48,402 nucleotides of DNA, taken from assembly GCA_036377595.1 (NCBI GenBank), contig DASUYB010000172.1, forward strand, positions 1-48,402, written 5' to 3'. This stretch comes from Longimicrobium sp. (GTDB lineage: Bacteria; Gemmatimonadota; Gemmatimonadetes; Longimicrobiales; Longimicrobiaceae). Every line of letters starts with the position of its first letter. Within the stretch, counting starts at the first letter, position 1. This document shows, in pieces, positions 7,473-15,523 of this stretch. Both the position numbers and the translations under genes were made by a program. The notes under the pieces were generated by a model, which was not told the DNA's origin, made no database searches, and saw nothing but the letters and a program-made list of their open reading frames with translations.

Positions 7473-7780
7473 CCGGTCGATGGTACAGCAGCGGATCGCG
7501 AAGTCACCGCCGCCGGGAGACCGTGGGGTGAACAGCGTTCGCGTTCGGACGAACCCGCATCGAACGATGCCGCGCGACTTACGCGAAGGCAAAGGTTCCG
7601 GATGACCGTCACTCGGAGACCGCGTGAGCGTGGCGGACTCCACCTCGGCGCGCGGAAGGTGTTTCCGCTGGAAAACCGATGTAGCCACGACTTTATTGAC
7701 CGCCGATTTCAGTCAAATTACCGTGGAATCGTCTGTCTTTCCGCAATTCACATCCCCCCCCATCATCCTGGAGGTACATC
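7473..7780. other. Divergent promoter region
   Basis: About 300 bases between the reverse-strand membrane-protein gene and the forward lipoprotein gene. The segment 7680-7770 is clearly less GC-rich than its surroundings and probably contains the promoter of the lipoprotein gene. No exact -35/-10 pair can be picked with confidence. Small hairpins such as GTTCG-cgttcg-GACGAAC (about 7538) are present. Confidence 0.4.
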
Positions 7781-8392
7781 ATGGTCACACGTCGGCACCG
7801 TATAGCCTCGCTGCTGATTCCTTTCGGATTCGCCGGATTTGCCGGATGCGAGCGTGGTCCGGTGGACGCCTCTTCGCCCTCCACCAGTGTGGTGAGCACG
7901 AAGGCGTCGGGCGGCCGTGCCGCGCTCGTGGCGACGATCTCGGAATTGGAGCGCGTCGGTGTAACCGCTACGTCGTCACAGGCACTCCTGTCCGAGCTCC
8001 GGGCCACCCTGGCACGAATGGACGGATCCGGTGCGATCCAGCCGGATGGCGCGGCGGTGTACGGGATGCCGACTCCCGCCGGATCCTCGTGGATCTGGGT
8101 AAAGCCGGACCCATACTTCCGGGAAGTCCATTACAAGGCCTACACGTCCTGCGTCGATTGCTACAACTACGACCGGCCGTACGGACAGATGCAGGTGCGG
8201 CAGTACGCGGGGAGCGTTCAGACGCTGAACACGAGCCGGTATTTCGGCGGTTACCCCGGCTACCCGGAAGGAGACGTGACCACGTCGGTCAGCGGTGCGG
8301 CGCAGCAGAGAGTCGTCTACACCGATCACTTGATCGACGTCTACCTCGGGCCGGATCCGCACACCTCGTCATCGGCGAGCTCGCAGGTCTAG
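7781..8392 (+). CDS. Putative lipoprotein of unknown function
   Basis: A 203-residue protein with a good ribosome binding site (GGAGGT, 7 nt before the ATG). The N terminus is basic (VTRRHR), then hydrophobic (IASLLIPFGFAGFAG), then Cys22. FAGC is an acceptable though not ideal lipobox, so membrane anchoring after lipidation is inferred. The mature region starts Ser/Thr-rich, then has a segment with CVDCYNY, aromatic residues and a PYGQMQVRQYAGSV stretch that may be beta-rich. GC content and codon choice are less extreme than in neighbouring genes, which hints at a different history. I do not recognise a family. The next gene begins 5 nt after the stop, so they may form a unit. Confidence 0.75.
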   Translation: MVTRRHRIASLLIPFGFAGFAGCERGPVDASSPSTSVVSTKASGGRAALVATISELERVGVTATSSQALLSELRATLARMDGSGAIQPDGAAVYGMPTPAGSSWIWVKPDPYFREVHYKAYTSCVDCYNYDRPYGQMQVRQYAGSVQTLNTSRYFGGYPGYPEGDVTTSVSGAAQQRVVYTDHLIDVYLGPDPHTSSSASSQV

Positions 8393-8396
8393 GGGC

Positions 8397-9731
8397 GTGG
8401 CGCTCCACGCTTCGCTCCGGGCAGCGCCGTTGCTGGCGCTGCTCGCGCCGTTTGCGGCCGTAGCGCTCCGGCATCCCGCGCCGTCCGGGAACCGGGGCCG
8501 CGACTCACAGGATCCCGCCGCCGCAGCGGACCTGCGCTGGTCCGTCCCGCGCCGGCTGGCGAGTGGGCCCACCATCCTGTTCCGCTTTCCATCCGTGGCC
8601 TCGTCCCCGCAAGGCGCGTACGTCGCGGCGGGGCCGCAGCTCGAAGGGCTGCAGACGGTGCGCGGCGAGGTCGGGCCAGACCGCGCGAATCTCCTGCTCT
8701 ATCGCCCCGGCGGCGCGGCGCTGCCCGCACCGCCGGGCGATTTCACGTTCGTCCACCCCCGCGCCGCGGTGACGCCGGACGGAGCGCTGCACCTGGTCTG
8801 GGCCGAGCCCGCGATGCGCGCCGACTGGGGCCGCGCACGCGATCGGCGGCTGGTGCCCCTCGGCAGCGTCTGGCACGCCGGCTGGCGGAGCGGCCGCTGG
8901 TCGGCGCCCGAGCGGATCTACCGGGGGGCGCGAATCAAGCTGGAGCCCGTCCTTTCGTCCGCGCTGTCGGTCGATGCATCGGGCGGCCTGCACGTCGGCT
9001 TTCCCGGCGAGGACGCGGCCGGGATGCCGCGCGCGGTGCACGTGTGGCACGACGGCCGTGGATGGCACGCGTCGGAGATCCAATCCCGCGTGCCGCCGGT
9101 GTACGTGGACGTGCTGCCGCTGCGCGCCGGGCGCACGCTGATGGCGTACGTCGCCGGCCAGAACGTCGGCGGACGCGACTACACCAACGCGCTCCTCGTC
9201 GCCGCGTCGAGCGATGGAGGGGCGACCTGGTCGCCGCCGCGGACCGTGGGCGCGCCCGAGCACTGGCCGGCGACCGAGCCGCGGCTTGTGGCGGGCCGTG
9301 ACGGCGCCATCCATCTCGTCTGGTTGCGTGGAGCGATGCAGGGTCGCGCCGCGCTCTGGCACGCATCGTCGCGCGACGGTGGGCGGAACTGGGAGGAGAT
9401 GCGCGAACTGCCGCTGGACGGCCTGCCCAACGGCGTGCAGGCCGTCGCCGATGCCCGCGGCGCGGTGCACGTGGTGCTCACCTCGTACCAGCAGCGGCGC
9501 CCAGAGCTGCTGCACGCCTCGTGGGTACGCGGCGGGTGGTCGCGGCCCGAGCCGCTGTTCGCCGGGCGCATGGGTACGCAGCCCTCGCTGCGCGCCGACG
9601 CGGCGGGGCGGCTGCATCTCGCTTGGGTGGCGCAGGTGCCCGGGACCATCCTGCCGGCGCGCCTCGCCCCGGGCGACACGCTCCCGTGGTTCGAGCTCGA
9701 CTACGCCGTCGCGGACGCGGGTGCGCCGTAG
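8397..9731 (+). CDS. Sialidase/BNR-like beta-propeller protein
   Basis: A 444-residue protein with a GTG start and an N-terminal hydrophobic export signal (LRAAPLLALLAPFAAVAL). The body consists of repeated strands carrying Asp-box-like turns: SSDGGATWSPPR, SRDGGRNWEE, and the related SGRWSAPERI and GGWSRPEPL. Repeating H-x-V-W/V-W-x motifs (LHLVWAE, IHLVWLRG, LHLAWVA) mark the blades. This is the six-bladed sialidase/BNR propeller architecture. No convincing set of catalytic residues (Arg triad, Tyr, Glu) can be assigned from sequence alone, so a binding or non-sialidase hydrolase role is equally possible. It is probably periplasmic or surface-located and co-transcribed with the lipoprotein gene just upstream. 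Confidence 0.75.
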   Translation: MALHASLRAAPLLALLAPFAAVALRHPAPSGNRGRDSQDPAAAADLRWSVPRRLASGPTILFRFPSVASSPQGAYVAAGPQLEGLQTVRGEVGPDRANLLLYRPGGAALPAPPGDFTFVHPRAAVTPDGALHLVWAEPAMRADWGRARDRRLVPLGSVWHAGWRSGRWSAPERIYRGARIKLEPVLSSALSVDASGGLHVGFPGEDAAGMPRAVHVWHDGRGWHASEIQSRVPPVYVDVLPLRAGRTLMAYVAGQNVGGRDYTNALLVAASSDGGATWSPPRTVGAPEHWPATEPRLVAGRDGAIHLVWLRGAMQGRAALWHASSRDGGRNWEEMRELPLDGLPNGVQAVADARGAVHVVLTSYQQRRPELLHASWVRGGWSRPEPLFAGRMGTQPSLRADAAGRLHLAWVAQVPGTILPARLAPGDTLPWFELDYAVADAGAP

Positions 9732-9778
9732 CGGCGCAAGGGTGGCGGGCGGCGCCGGAGTCGTCTTTCTCCAGAGAA

Positions 9779-9853
9779 TGTCTCACGCAGAGTTAGCAGG
9801 GTCAGCAGAGAACTGCAGTTCAACTGCTTACCCTGCTGACTCTGCGTGAGACA
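9779..9853. repeat. Long palindrome (24-bp arms, one mismatch); likely terminator
   Basis: The left arm 9779-9802 and right arm 9830-9853 are inverted repeats of TGTCTCACGCAGAG... with one mismatch in 24 and a 27-nt loop. It lies between the converging propeller and cysteine synthase genes and could end both transcripts, although no U-tract follows. It resembles the palindromes at 22178-22249 and 23905-23963 in design. Confidence 0.8.
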
Positions 9854-9883
9854 TGCTGTTTACGATACGTCCTCCGCTACAGA

Positions 9884-10831
9884 TCATCCGTGCGCGGCCA
9901 GCGCCTGCGCCTCCTCCTCGTCGGGGGCGGCGAAGAGGGCGGTGCTGAGGTAGCGCGCGCCGGTGTCGGGGGAGATGGTGACCACGCGCGCGCCCGCGCC
10001 CAACTCGCGCGCCACCTCCAGCGCCGCCCAGGCGATGGCGCCGGAGCTCATCCCCACGAACAGCCCCTCCTCGCGTGCGAGCCGCCGCGCCACGGGGAAG
10101 GCGTCTTCCTCCCACGCCTTGATCACCCGGTCGATCACCGTGCGGTCCAGGTTGTCGGGGATGAAGCCGGGGCCCATCCCCTGGAACTGGTGCTGTCCCC
10201 GCGGCTCGCCGTGGAGCACCGCCGACCGCCCCGGTTCCACCGCGATCACCTCGATGCGCGGGTCGCGCTCCTTGAGGTATCGCCCCACGCCCGAGATGGT
10301 GCCGCCGGTGCCCGTGCCGTACACGAACGCGTCGATGCGGCCGTCCATCTGCTCCCAGATCTCCGGGCCCGTGGTCTCGTAGTGGATGCGCGGGTTGGCC
10401 GGGTTGGAGAACTGGTTGGGGAGGAAGGCGCCCGTCTCGTCGCGGATGCGCTCGGCCTCCTCGATGGCGGCCAGCATGCGCCGCTCGGGGTCGGTCAGCA
10501 CCAGCTCGGCGCCGTACGCGCGCAGCGTGGCCTTGCGCTCCTCGCTCATCTGCGCGGGGAGGCAGAGCACCAGCCGGTAGCCGCGCGCCGAGGCCACCTG
10601 CGCCAGGCCGATCCCCGTGTTCCCCGAGGTGGGCTCCACGATGGTGCCGCCGGGCGGAAGGAGGCCGCGGCGCTCGGCGTCGACGATCATGGCCAGCGCG
10701 GTGCGGTCCTTGATCGACCCGCCGGGGTTCATCCCCTCGACCTTGACCCACACCTCGGCCATCCCGGGCTCCGCCACGCGGTCCAGCCGCACGGTGGGCG
10801 TGGTGCCGATGTACCGGTCGATGCGCGACAT
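9884..10831 (-). CDS. cysK: Cysteine synthase (O-acetylserine sulfhydrylase)
   Basis: A 315-residue PLP enzyme of the CysK/CysM family. It makes cysteine from O-acetylserine (or O-phosphoserine) and sulfide in the cytoplasm. The lysine that binds PLP is in NPGGSIKDRTA, the substrate loop is TSGNTGIGLA, the glycine-rich phosphate cup is GTGTGGTISG, and IQG-like sequence appears as FQGMGPGFIPDNLD. Length fits the family. The start is the ATG at 10831, preceded by AGAGGAGAG. A longer frame to 10975 exists but crosses a GC-rich leader hairpin and is not coding. The gene stands alone. The leader hairpin at 10863-10893 may affect expression. CysK and CysM cannot be separated securely here. Confidence 0.93.
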   Translation of the reverse strand: MSRIDRYIGTTPTVRLDRVAEPGMAEVWVKVEGMNPGGSIKDRTALAMIVDAERRGLLPPGGTIVEPTSGNTGIGLAQVASARGYRLVLCLPAQMSEERKATLRAYGAELVLTDPERRMLAAIEEAERIRDETGAFLPNQFSNPANPRIHYETTGPEIWEQMDGRIDAFVYGTGTGGTISGVGRYLKERDPRIEVIAVEPGRSAVLHGEPRGQHQFQGMGPGFIPDNLDRTVIDRVIKAWEEDAFPVARRLAREEGLFVGMSSGAIAWAALEVARELGAGARVVTISPDTGARYLSTALFAAPDEEEAQALAAHG

Positions 10832-10862
10832 GCGCTCTCCTCTCGTTTCGTGCAAATGAAGC

Positions 10863-10893
10863 GGCCCCGGGCTGCGTGGTGCAGGCCGGGGCC
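10863..10893 (-). promoter_or_regulatory. Leader hairpin upstream of cysteine synthase
   Basis: On the minus strand, GGCCCCGG...CCGGGGCC (8-bp perfect stem, 15-nt loop) is followed by GCTTCATTTG about 20 nt before the Shine-Dalgarno of cysK. It could be an attenuator-like terminator or a transcript-stabilising hairpin. Confidence 0.4.
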
Positions 10894-11189
10894 GTAGCTG
10901 TGTGCCGTGTGTGGCTCGCGATGCGTCAGGTTCGCCCGACGCCGCCGTGCACGCGCAACGCTCCGGCCCCGCCATGGGCGAGACGGGCGATACAGCGACA
11001 GGTGCAGCGGGCGGCGTTCGTCATTGCAATTCGATGGCGACGTGGCGCGAGACTCATGCTCACGTTCGCCGCGACCGGCCGCGGTGTCAAGGGAGATGGG
11101 GATCAGGTGGCGGGGGGATGGGCAATCGCGCGGGGATGGGAAGAGGGTGCGGGGGTAAGAGATGGACTCGCCGGGCGGGGCTGGGACGG

Positions 11190-11237
11190 GCGATTGAAAT
11201 CGCGGCAACAACGGCCCGAAGTCCGCCTTCGCGGACT
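11190..11237 (+). repeat. Two-hairpin dispersed element, copy 4
   Basis: Hairpin 1 is GCGAT-TGAA-ATCGC (11190-11203), the spacer is GGCAACAACGGCCCGA, and hairpin 2 is AGTCCGC-CTTC-GCGGACT (11220-11237). Compared with copy 2, the first stem has a compensatory pair change (G-C to T-A) at its apex. Confidence 0.92.
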
Positions 11238-11288
11238 CCCGGGGCGGCATTCGCCCGAAGGTGGAGAGATTGGCTCGGCCGCTAGGGT

Positions 11289-11339
11289 CCCCGGGTTGAA
11301 CCCGGGGCTGGAACGGCAGGAAGTCCGCCTTCGCGGACT
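11289..11339 (+). repeat. Two-hairpin dispersed element, copy 5
   Basis: Hairpin 1 is CCCCGGG-TTGAA-CCCGGGG, the spacer is CTGGAACGGCAGGA, and hairpin 2 is AGTCCGC-CTTC-GCGGACT (11322-11339). It lies only 51 nt after copy 4. Confidence 0.9.
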
Positions 11340-11375
11340 GTGTGGGGTGCGTGATGAATCATCGCGCAGGAAGAG

Positions 11376-11411
11376 GCCCGCTGCGGACGCTCCGGAGCGG
11401 GCTTCTTGTTG
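11376..11411 (+). terminator. Orphan intrinsic terminator-like hairpin
   Basis: GCCCGCT / AGCGGGC encloses a nested GGA-cgc-TCC pair and is followed by TTCTTGTTG. No forward gene ends nearby (the last is at 9731), so it either ends an unannotated short RNA or is part of the repeat cluster. The left side is A-rich, which also fits a bidirectional terminator. Confidence 0.5.
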
Positions 11412-11747
11412 TGCGGAGTGACGAGATTCTTGTCTGTCCGCATCGTGCGGCGCAAGTTGGGCGAACTCCGCGAAAAAGGGGGCGACCGCACCGGATGCGT
11501 GAGGGATGCGCGCCCGGAGGGCCGGGACCCCGGCGGGGCGGCGGCGGGAAGGGCGGAGCATCCGCGACGAGGCCGGGGCGGCGACGAACCCGCCGGGGGC
11601 CCGGCGCCGTTGGCAACAGTAGTATCGTTGCCTACGGCGCGCGCAGCCCGGCCCCCGCGCAGCGGGGGACACGCCCGCATCCTCCTGCAGTTCGAGCAGT
11701 TGTCCTGAGGTTCTTCCGCGCATCGAGAGCAACCTGGAGAGACGCAG

Positions 11748-12995
11748 ATGGAGCGGGCGTTCGGGCGGCTGGTGAAGATGCTGGAGCGGCACTACGGCGC
11801 GTTCTTCGGCGGCGGCCAGCCGGTGCCGTTCGGGCTGCAACTGACCGGCGGGCCGCGCCACGTGTTCGGCGCCGACGAGCCGGCGTTCACGTTGGTGGTG
11901 AAGGACCGCAGCGCCCTGGCCGCGCTGAACACGCTGGACATGATGGCCGTGGGCGAGGCCTACCTGCGCGGCGCGTTCGACGTGGAGGGCGACTTCCTGC
12001 GCGTGCTGTCGCTGCGCGACCTGTTCAGCGACCGGCATCCCCTGCGCTGGGCGTGGAAGTTCGTGCGCCCGCTCCTCTTCGGGCAGGTGAAGTCCGACGC
12101 CGTCCACATCGCCGGGCACTACGACGAGGACCCGGACTTCTACCTCACGTTCCTCGACCGCGGCTACCGCTGCTACAGCCAGGGCGTGTTCGAGCGCGAC
12201 GACGAGCCGCTGGAGGCCGGCATCCGCCGCAAGCTGGAGTTCGCGCTGGACCAGATCGGCGTGAAGGAGGGCGACCGCGTGCTGGACGTGGGCGGCGGCT
12301 GGGGCGCGTGGACGCAGTTCGCCGGCGAGCGCGGGATCCGGGTGACGTCGCTGACCATCTCGAAGGCGTCGGAGCGCTTCATCAACGGGCTGATCACGCG
12401 GCTGCGGCTCCCCTGCCGCGTGGTGCGCGAGCACCTGTTCGAGCACGATCCCGGGCAGAAGTACGACGCCATCGTCAACCTGGGCGTGACGGAGCACCTC
12501 CCCGACTACGGCCGCACGCTGCAGCACTACGCGGCGCTGCTGAAGCCCGGCGGCCGGGTGTGCCTGGACGCCAGCGCCAGCCGCCGCAAGTACGCGGTGT
12601 CGGCGTTCTTCGAGAAGCACATCTTCCCCGGCAACGGCACCACCGTCTGCATCCACGACTACCTGAAGCACGTCGCAAGGTCGCCGTTCTCGATCCTGTC
12701 GGTGGCGAACGACACGCACAACTACGAGCTGACCACGCGCCGCTGGGCCGAGAACCTGGACGCGCACCGCGAGGAGATCGAGCGGCGCTGGGGCGTCGCG
12801 CAGTACCGCCGCTTCCAGGTGTACCTGTGGGGGTGCGTCGACGGCTTCCAGCGCGACGTGGTGCAGGCCTACCGCTGGGTGCTCGAGCTCGGCCGCGGCG
12901 AGGGCCAGGGCTTCCACGAACGCGCGGCGAGTGTGGTCGCGACGCCAGCAACAACGGAGACGGCGAGGGAGATGATGATGAGCGGGGCGGGGTGA
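11748..12995 (+). CDS. Cyclopropane-fatty-acyl-phospholipid synthase family methyltransferase
   Basis: A 415-residue SAM-dependent methyltransferase with the CFA synthase architecture. The N-terminal lipid-binding half (to about residue 150) includes LNTLDMMAVGEAYLRGAFDVEGD and HYDEDPDFYLTFLDRGYRCYSQGVF. It is followed by a Rossmann methyltransferase domain with VLDVGGGWGAWTQFA (SAM loop), VTSLTISKASERF, and IVNLGVTEHLPDYGR. The family methylenates unsaturated acyl chains in membrane phospholipids or, in related enzymes, methylates lipids. The SAM loop has GGGWG rather than the usual GCGWG. A GAGAG purine run precedes the ATG. It is monocistronic, ending shortly before a very strong terminator. 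Whether it makes cyclopropane rings or another modification cannot be told from sequence. Confidence 0.9.
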   Translation: MERAFGRLVKMLERHYGAFFGGGQPVPFGLQLTGGPRHVFGADEPAFTLVVKDRSALAALNTLDMMAVGEAYLRGAFDVEGDFLRVLSLRDLFSDRHPLRWAWKFVRPLLFGQVKSDAVHIAGHYDEDPDFYLTFLDRGYRCYSQGVFERDDEPLEAGIRRKLEFALDQIGVKEGDRVLDVGGGWGAWTQFAGERGIRVTSLTISKASERFINGLITRLRLPCRVVREHLFEHDPGQKYDAIVNLGVTEHLPDYGRTLQHYAALLKPGGRVCLDASASRRKYAVSAFFEKHIFPGNGTTVCIHDYLKHVARSPFSILSVANDTHNYELTTRRWAENLDAHREEIERRWGVAQYRRFQVYLWGCVDGFQRDVVQAYRWVLELGRGEGQGFHERAASVVATPATTETAREMMMSGAG

Positions 12996-13408
12996 TCGGG
13001 ATCGGGCGATCAGGATCGTGGAGACAACATTGATGTGGGCCTCACCCGGATGGGGCCCTCACCCGAAAAAATGGAGAGTCGAGACGTAACAGCCGTCTCG
13101 ACTCTCCATTTTTTCGACCTCTCCCAAACAGCGTGGGAGAGGTAACTGCATAAATGATGAAAACTTCGGTCCGCGATCAGGTCTCCCCTCCCCCATCCCT
13201 CCCCCCTCGTGGGGGAGGGGCCGGGGGTGGGGGGGAACCGCGGCGGCGACCGCGCATCTCTCCGCCCCGCCCCGCCGATGCCGCGTCCGGGACGAATGCG
13301 GCGCGGGTCGAGAAGCCGATCTTGCCCCCGCCCCCGCATCTTCGCACCTTCCGCGCATCATCCGCATCCGTCCGGCACGCCGTCCCACCCGTCCCGCGCA
13401 GGCACGCC
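12996..13408. other. Intergenic region with terminator and C/G-rich hairpin
   Basis: About 410 bases. It contains a perfect 23-bp-stem terminator (13064-13116), a second hairpin ACCTCTCCC/GGGAGAGGT (13118-13143) and a CCCCTCCCCC / GGGGGAGGGG hairpin (about 13187-13218) of the type seen elsewhere in the window. The open frame running through it into the S9 peptidase gene is proline/arginine low complexity and not coding. Confidence 0.6.
13064..13116. terminator. Strong intrinsic terminator, perfect 23-bp stem
   Basis: The arms 13064-13086 and 13094-13116 are perfectly complementary over 23 bases with the 7-nt loop TAACAGC. The right arm ends in TTTTTT, preceded by A-rich sequence on the other side, so it can act in both directions. 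It lies about 70 bp after the methyltransferase stop. Confidence 0.92.
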
Positions 13409-15523
13409 ATGCCCCGCATCCGCACGTCCGCCGCCCCGATCGCGCTCGCCATCTCCTTGCTCTCCCCGCATCGCGCGGCTGCCCAGTCGTTTACGCTGGA
13501 GCAGGTGATGGGCGCGCCGTTTCCGTCGCAGCTGTCGGCGGCGCCGGCGGGCGGACGGTTCGCGTGGGTGCAGAACGAGCGCGGCGCGCGCAACCTGTGG
13601 GTCGCCGCGCCGCCGGACTATCGCGGACGCCAGCTCACCGCGTACGCGCGGGACGACGGGCAGGACATCGGCGGGATCGCGTGGACGCCGGACGGGCGCA
13701 CGCTGCTGTACGTGCGCGGCGGCGGCGCCAACCGCGCGGGGCAGCGCCCCAACCCCACGAGCGACCCCGCCGGCGTGGAGCAGGCCATCTGGCGCGTCTC
13801 CGCGGACGGCGGGGCGCCGGTGAAGGTGGCCGTCGGCGGCTCGCCCGCCGTCTCGCCGAAGGGCGACGGGGTGGCGTTCACGCGCGGCGGGCAGGTCTGG
13901 TGGGCGCCGCTGGGCGGAGAGAAGCAGGCGGAGGCGACGCAGCTGGTGAACGCGCGCGGCGGCGCGGGATCGCTGCGCTGGTCGCCGGACGGGAGCCGGC
14001 TGGCGTTCGTCAGCGGGCGCGGCGACCACGCGTTCGTGGGCGTGTACGACGTGGCCGCGAAGACGCTGCGGTGGATGCAGCCCAGCGTGGACCAGGACGG
14101 ATCGCCCGCGTGGTCGCCCGACGGCGCGCGCCTCGCCTTCCTGCGCGTTCCCGCGTCGTCGGCCGAGACGTCGTTCCGCCCCGTCCGCACCGCGCACCCG
14201 TGGTCGGTGATGGTGGCGGACGTGGCCACGGGCGAGGCGCGCGCCGCGTGGACCGCGCTGGAGGGGCGGGGAAGCGCCTTCCGCGAGATCGTGGCCGACG
14301 ACCAGCTGATGTGGGCGGGCGACCGCCTCGTCTTCCCGTGGGAGCGCGACGGGTGGACGCACCTCTACTCCATCCCCGCCGCGGGCGGCGCGGCGACGCT
14401 GCTGACGCCGGGCGAGGGCGAGGTCGAGTACGCCACGCTCTCGCCCGACCGCCGCGAGATCATCTTCAACTCCAACCAGGGCGGCGACATCGACCGGCGC
14501 GATATCTGGCGCGTCTCGGTCTCCGGCGGGCCGCCGCGGGCGGTGACGCGCGGGGCGATGATCGAGTGGGATCCCGCCGCGGCGAGCGACGGGCGGACGA
14601 TCGCCTTCTTCCGCTCCGGCGCGCGCGAGCCCGCCGCGGCGATGGTGATGGCGGACGGCGGCGCGGCGCGCGAGCTGGCGCCGGGGACCGTCCCCGCGGA
14701 CTTCCCGGCGCGTGAGCTGGTGGAGCCGCAGCCCGTCGTCTTCACCGCCGCGGACGGGATGCAGATCCACGCGCAGCTCTTCGCCCCGCGCGGCGGCGGG
14801 CGGCACCCGGCGGTCATCTTCTTCCACGGCGGCAGCCGCCGGCAGATGCTGCTGGGGTGGCACTACGGCGACTACTACAACCGCGCCTACGCGCTCAACC
14901 AGTACCTCGCCAGCCAGGGCTACCTCGTCCTCTCCGTGAACTACCGCAGCGGGATCGGCTACGGGATGGAGTTCCGCGAGGCGCTGAACTACGGCGCGTC
15001 GGGGGCGTCGGAGGTGGCGGACGTGTTCGGCGCGGGGCTCTACCTGCGCTCGCGGGCGGACGTCGATCCGCGGCGGATCGGCCTGTGGGGCGGCTCGTAC
15101 GGCGGGTATTTGACGGCGATGGGGCTGGCGCGCGCGTCGGACCTCTTCGCCGCGGGGGTGGACTTCCACGGGGTGCACGACTGGAACACCGAGATCCCGA
15201 ACTTCGACGCGTCGTACGACTCGCTGCGGCTGGGCGACCTGGCGCGGCAGGCGTTCCAGGCGTCGCCGATGGCGTATATCGACGGGTGGCGCTCGCCCGT
15301 GCTGGTGATCCACGGCGACGACGACCGCAACGTGCCGTTCAGCGAGACGGTGCGGCTCGTCGAAGAGCTGCGGAAGCGCAAGGTGACCGTCGAGCAGCTC
15401 GTCTTCCCCGACGAGATCCACGGCTTCCTGACGCACTCGGCCTGGCTGCGCGCCTACCACGCCACCGCCGACTTCTTCGACCGCCGCCTGAAGACCGCCG
15501 GCGGGGCGTCGCCGTCGCCGTGA
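13409..15523 (+). CDS. S9 family serine peptidase (prolyl oligopeptidase/DPP-like)
   Basis: A 704-residue secreted peptidase. The chosen ATG begins a signal peptide (MPRIRTSAAPIALAISLLS, cleavage after HRAAAQ). Residues of about 30-450 form a beta-propeller with TolB/WD-like repeats (WTPDGRTLLYV, WSPDGSRLAFVSG, WSPDGARLAFL, LSPDRREIIFNS). The C-terminal alpha/beta hydrolase domain has the nucleophile Ser563 in GLWGGSYGGYL, Asp639 in HGDDDRNVPF and His671 in PDEIHGF, a full triad. An oxyanion and substrate region is at HPAVIFFHGGSRRQ. It probably degrades peptides in the periplasm or outside the cell. A small membrane-protein gene overlaps its stop (TGATG). Confidence 0.92.
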   Translation: MPRIRTSAAPIALAISLLSPHRAAAQSFTLEQVMGAPFPSQLSAAPAGGRFAWVQNERGARNLWVAAPPDYRGRQLTAYARDDGQDIGGIAWTPDGRTLLYVRGGGANRAGQRPNPTSDPAGVEQAIWRVSADGGAPVKVAVGGSPAVSPKGDGVAFTRGGQVWWAPLGGEKQAEATQLVNARGGAGSLRWSPDGSRLAFVSGRGDHAFVGVYDVAAKTLRWMQPSVDQDGSPAWSPDGARLAFLRVPASSAETSFRPVRTAHPWSVMVADVATGEARAAWTALEGRGSAFREIVADDQLMWAGDRLVFPWERDGWTHLYSIPAAGGAATLLTPGEGEVEYATLSPDRREIIFNSNQGGDIDRRDIWRVSVSGGPPRAVTRGAMIEWDPAAASDGRTIAFFRSGAREPAAAMVMADGGAARELAPGTVPADFPARELVEPQPVVFTAADGMQIHAQLFAPRGGGRHPAVIFFHGGSRRQMLLGWHYGDYYNRAYALNQYLASQGYLVLSVNYRSGIGYGMEFREALNYGASGASEVADVFGAGLYLRSRADVDPRRIGLWGGSYGGYLTAMGLARASDLFAAGVDFHGVHDWNTEIPNFDASYDSLRLGDLARQAFQASPMAYIDGWRSPVLVIHGDDDRNVPFSETVRLVEELRKRKVTVEQLVFPDEIHGFLTHSAWLRAYHATADFFDRRLKTAGGASPSP

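Larger units (their letters stand above)
10832..11747. other. Large intergenic region with repeats and an orphan terminator
   Basis: About 900 bases between the divergent cysteine synthase and methyltransferase genes without a convincing gene. It contains the cysK leader hairpin, two forward two-hairpin elements (11190-11237, 11289-11339) and a terminator-like hairpin (11376-11411). Open frames across it lack start signals and consistent codon bias. Confidence 0.6.

Noticed and set aside
10876-11421. 181-codon forward open frame in the cysK upstream gap
   Set aside because: It runs through two hairpin repeat elements and a terminator-like hairpin, has no ribosome binding site, and the product looks like repeat translation.
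10832-11747. tRNA or rRNA gene in the largest gap
   Set aside because: No GTTCGANTC-type T-loop or cloverleaf was found there or elsewhere in the window by eye.
13154-13408. 85-codon N-terminal extension of the S9 peptidase
   Set aside because: The extension is Pro/Arg low complexity over a C/G hairpin, and the ATG at 13409 starts a proper signal peptide.
13358-15460. 700-codon reverse-strand open frame opposite the S9 peptidase
   Set aside because: Antisense shadow; the forward protein has a full catalytic triad and signal peptide.
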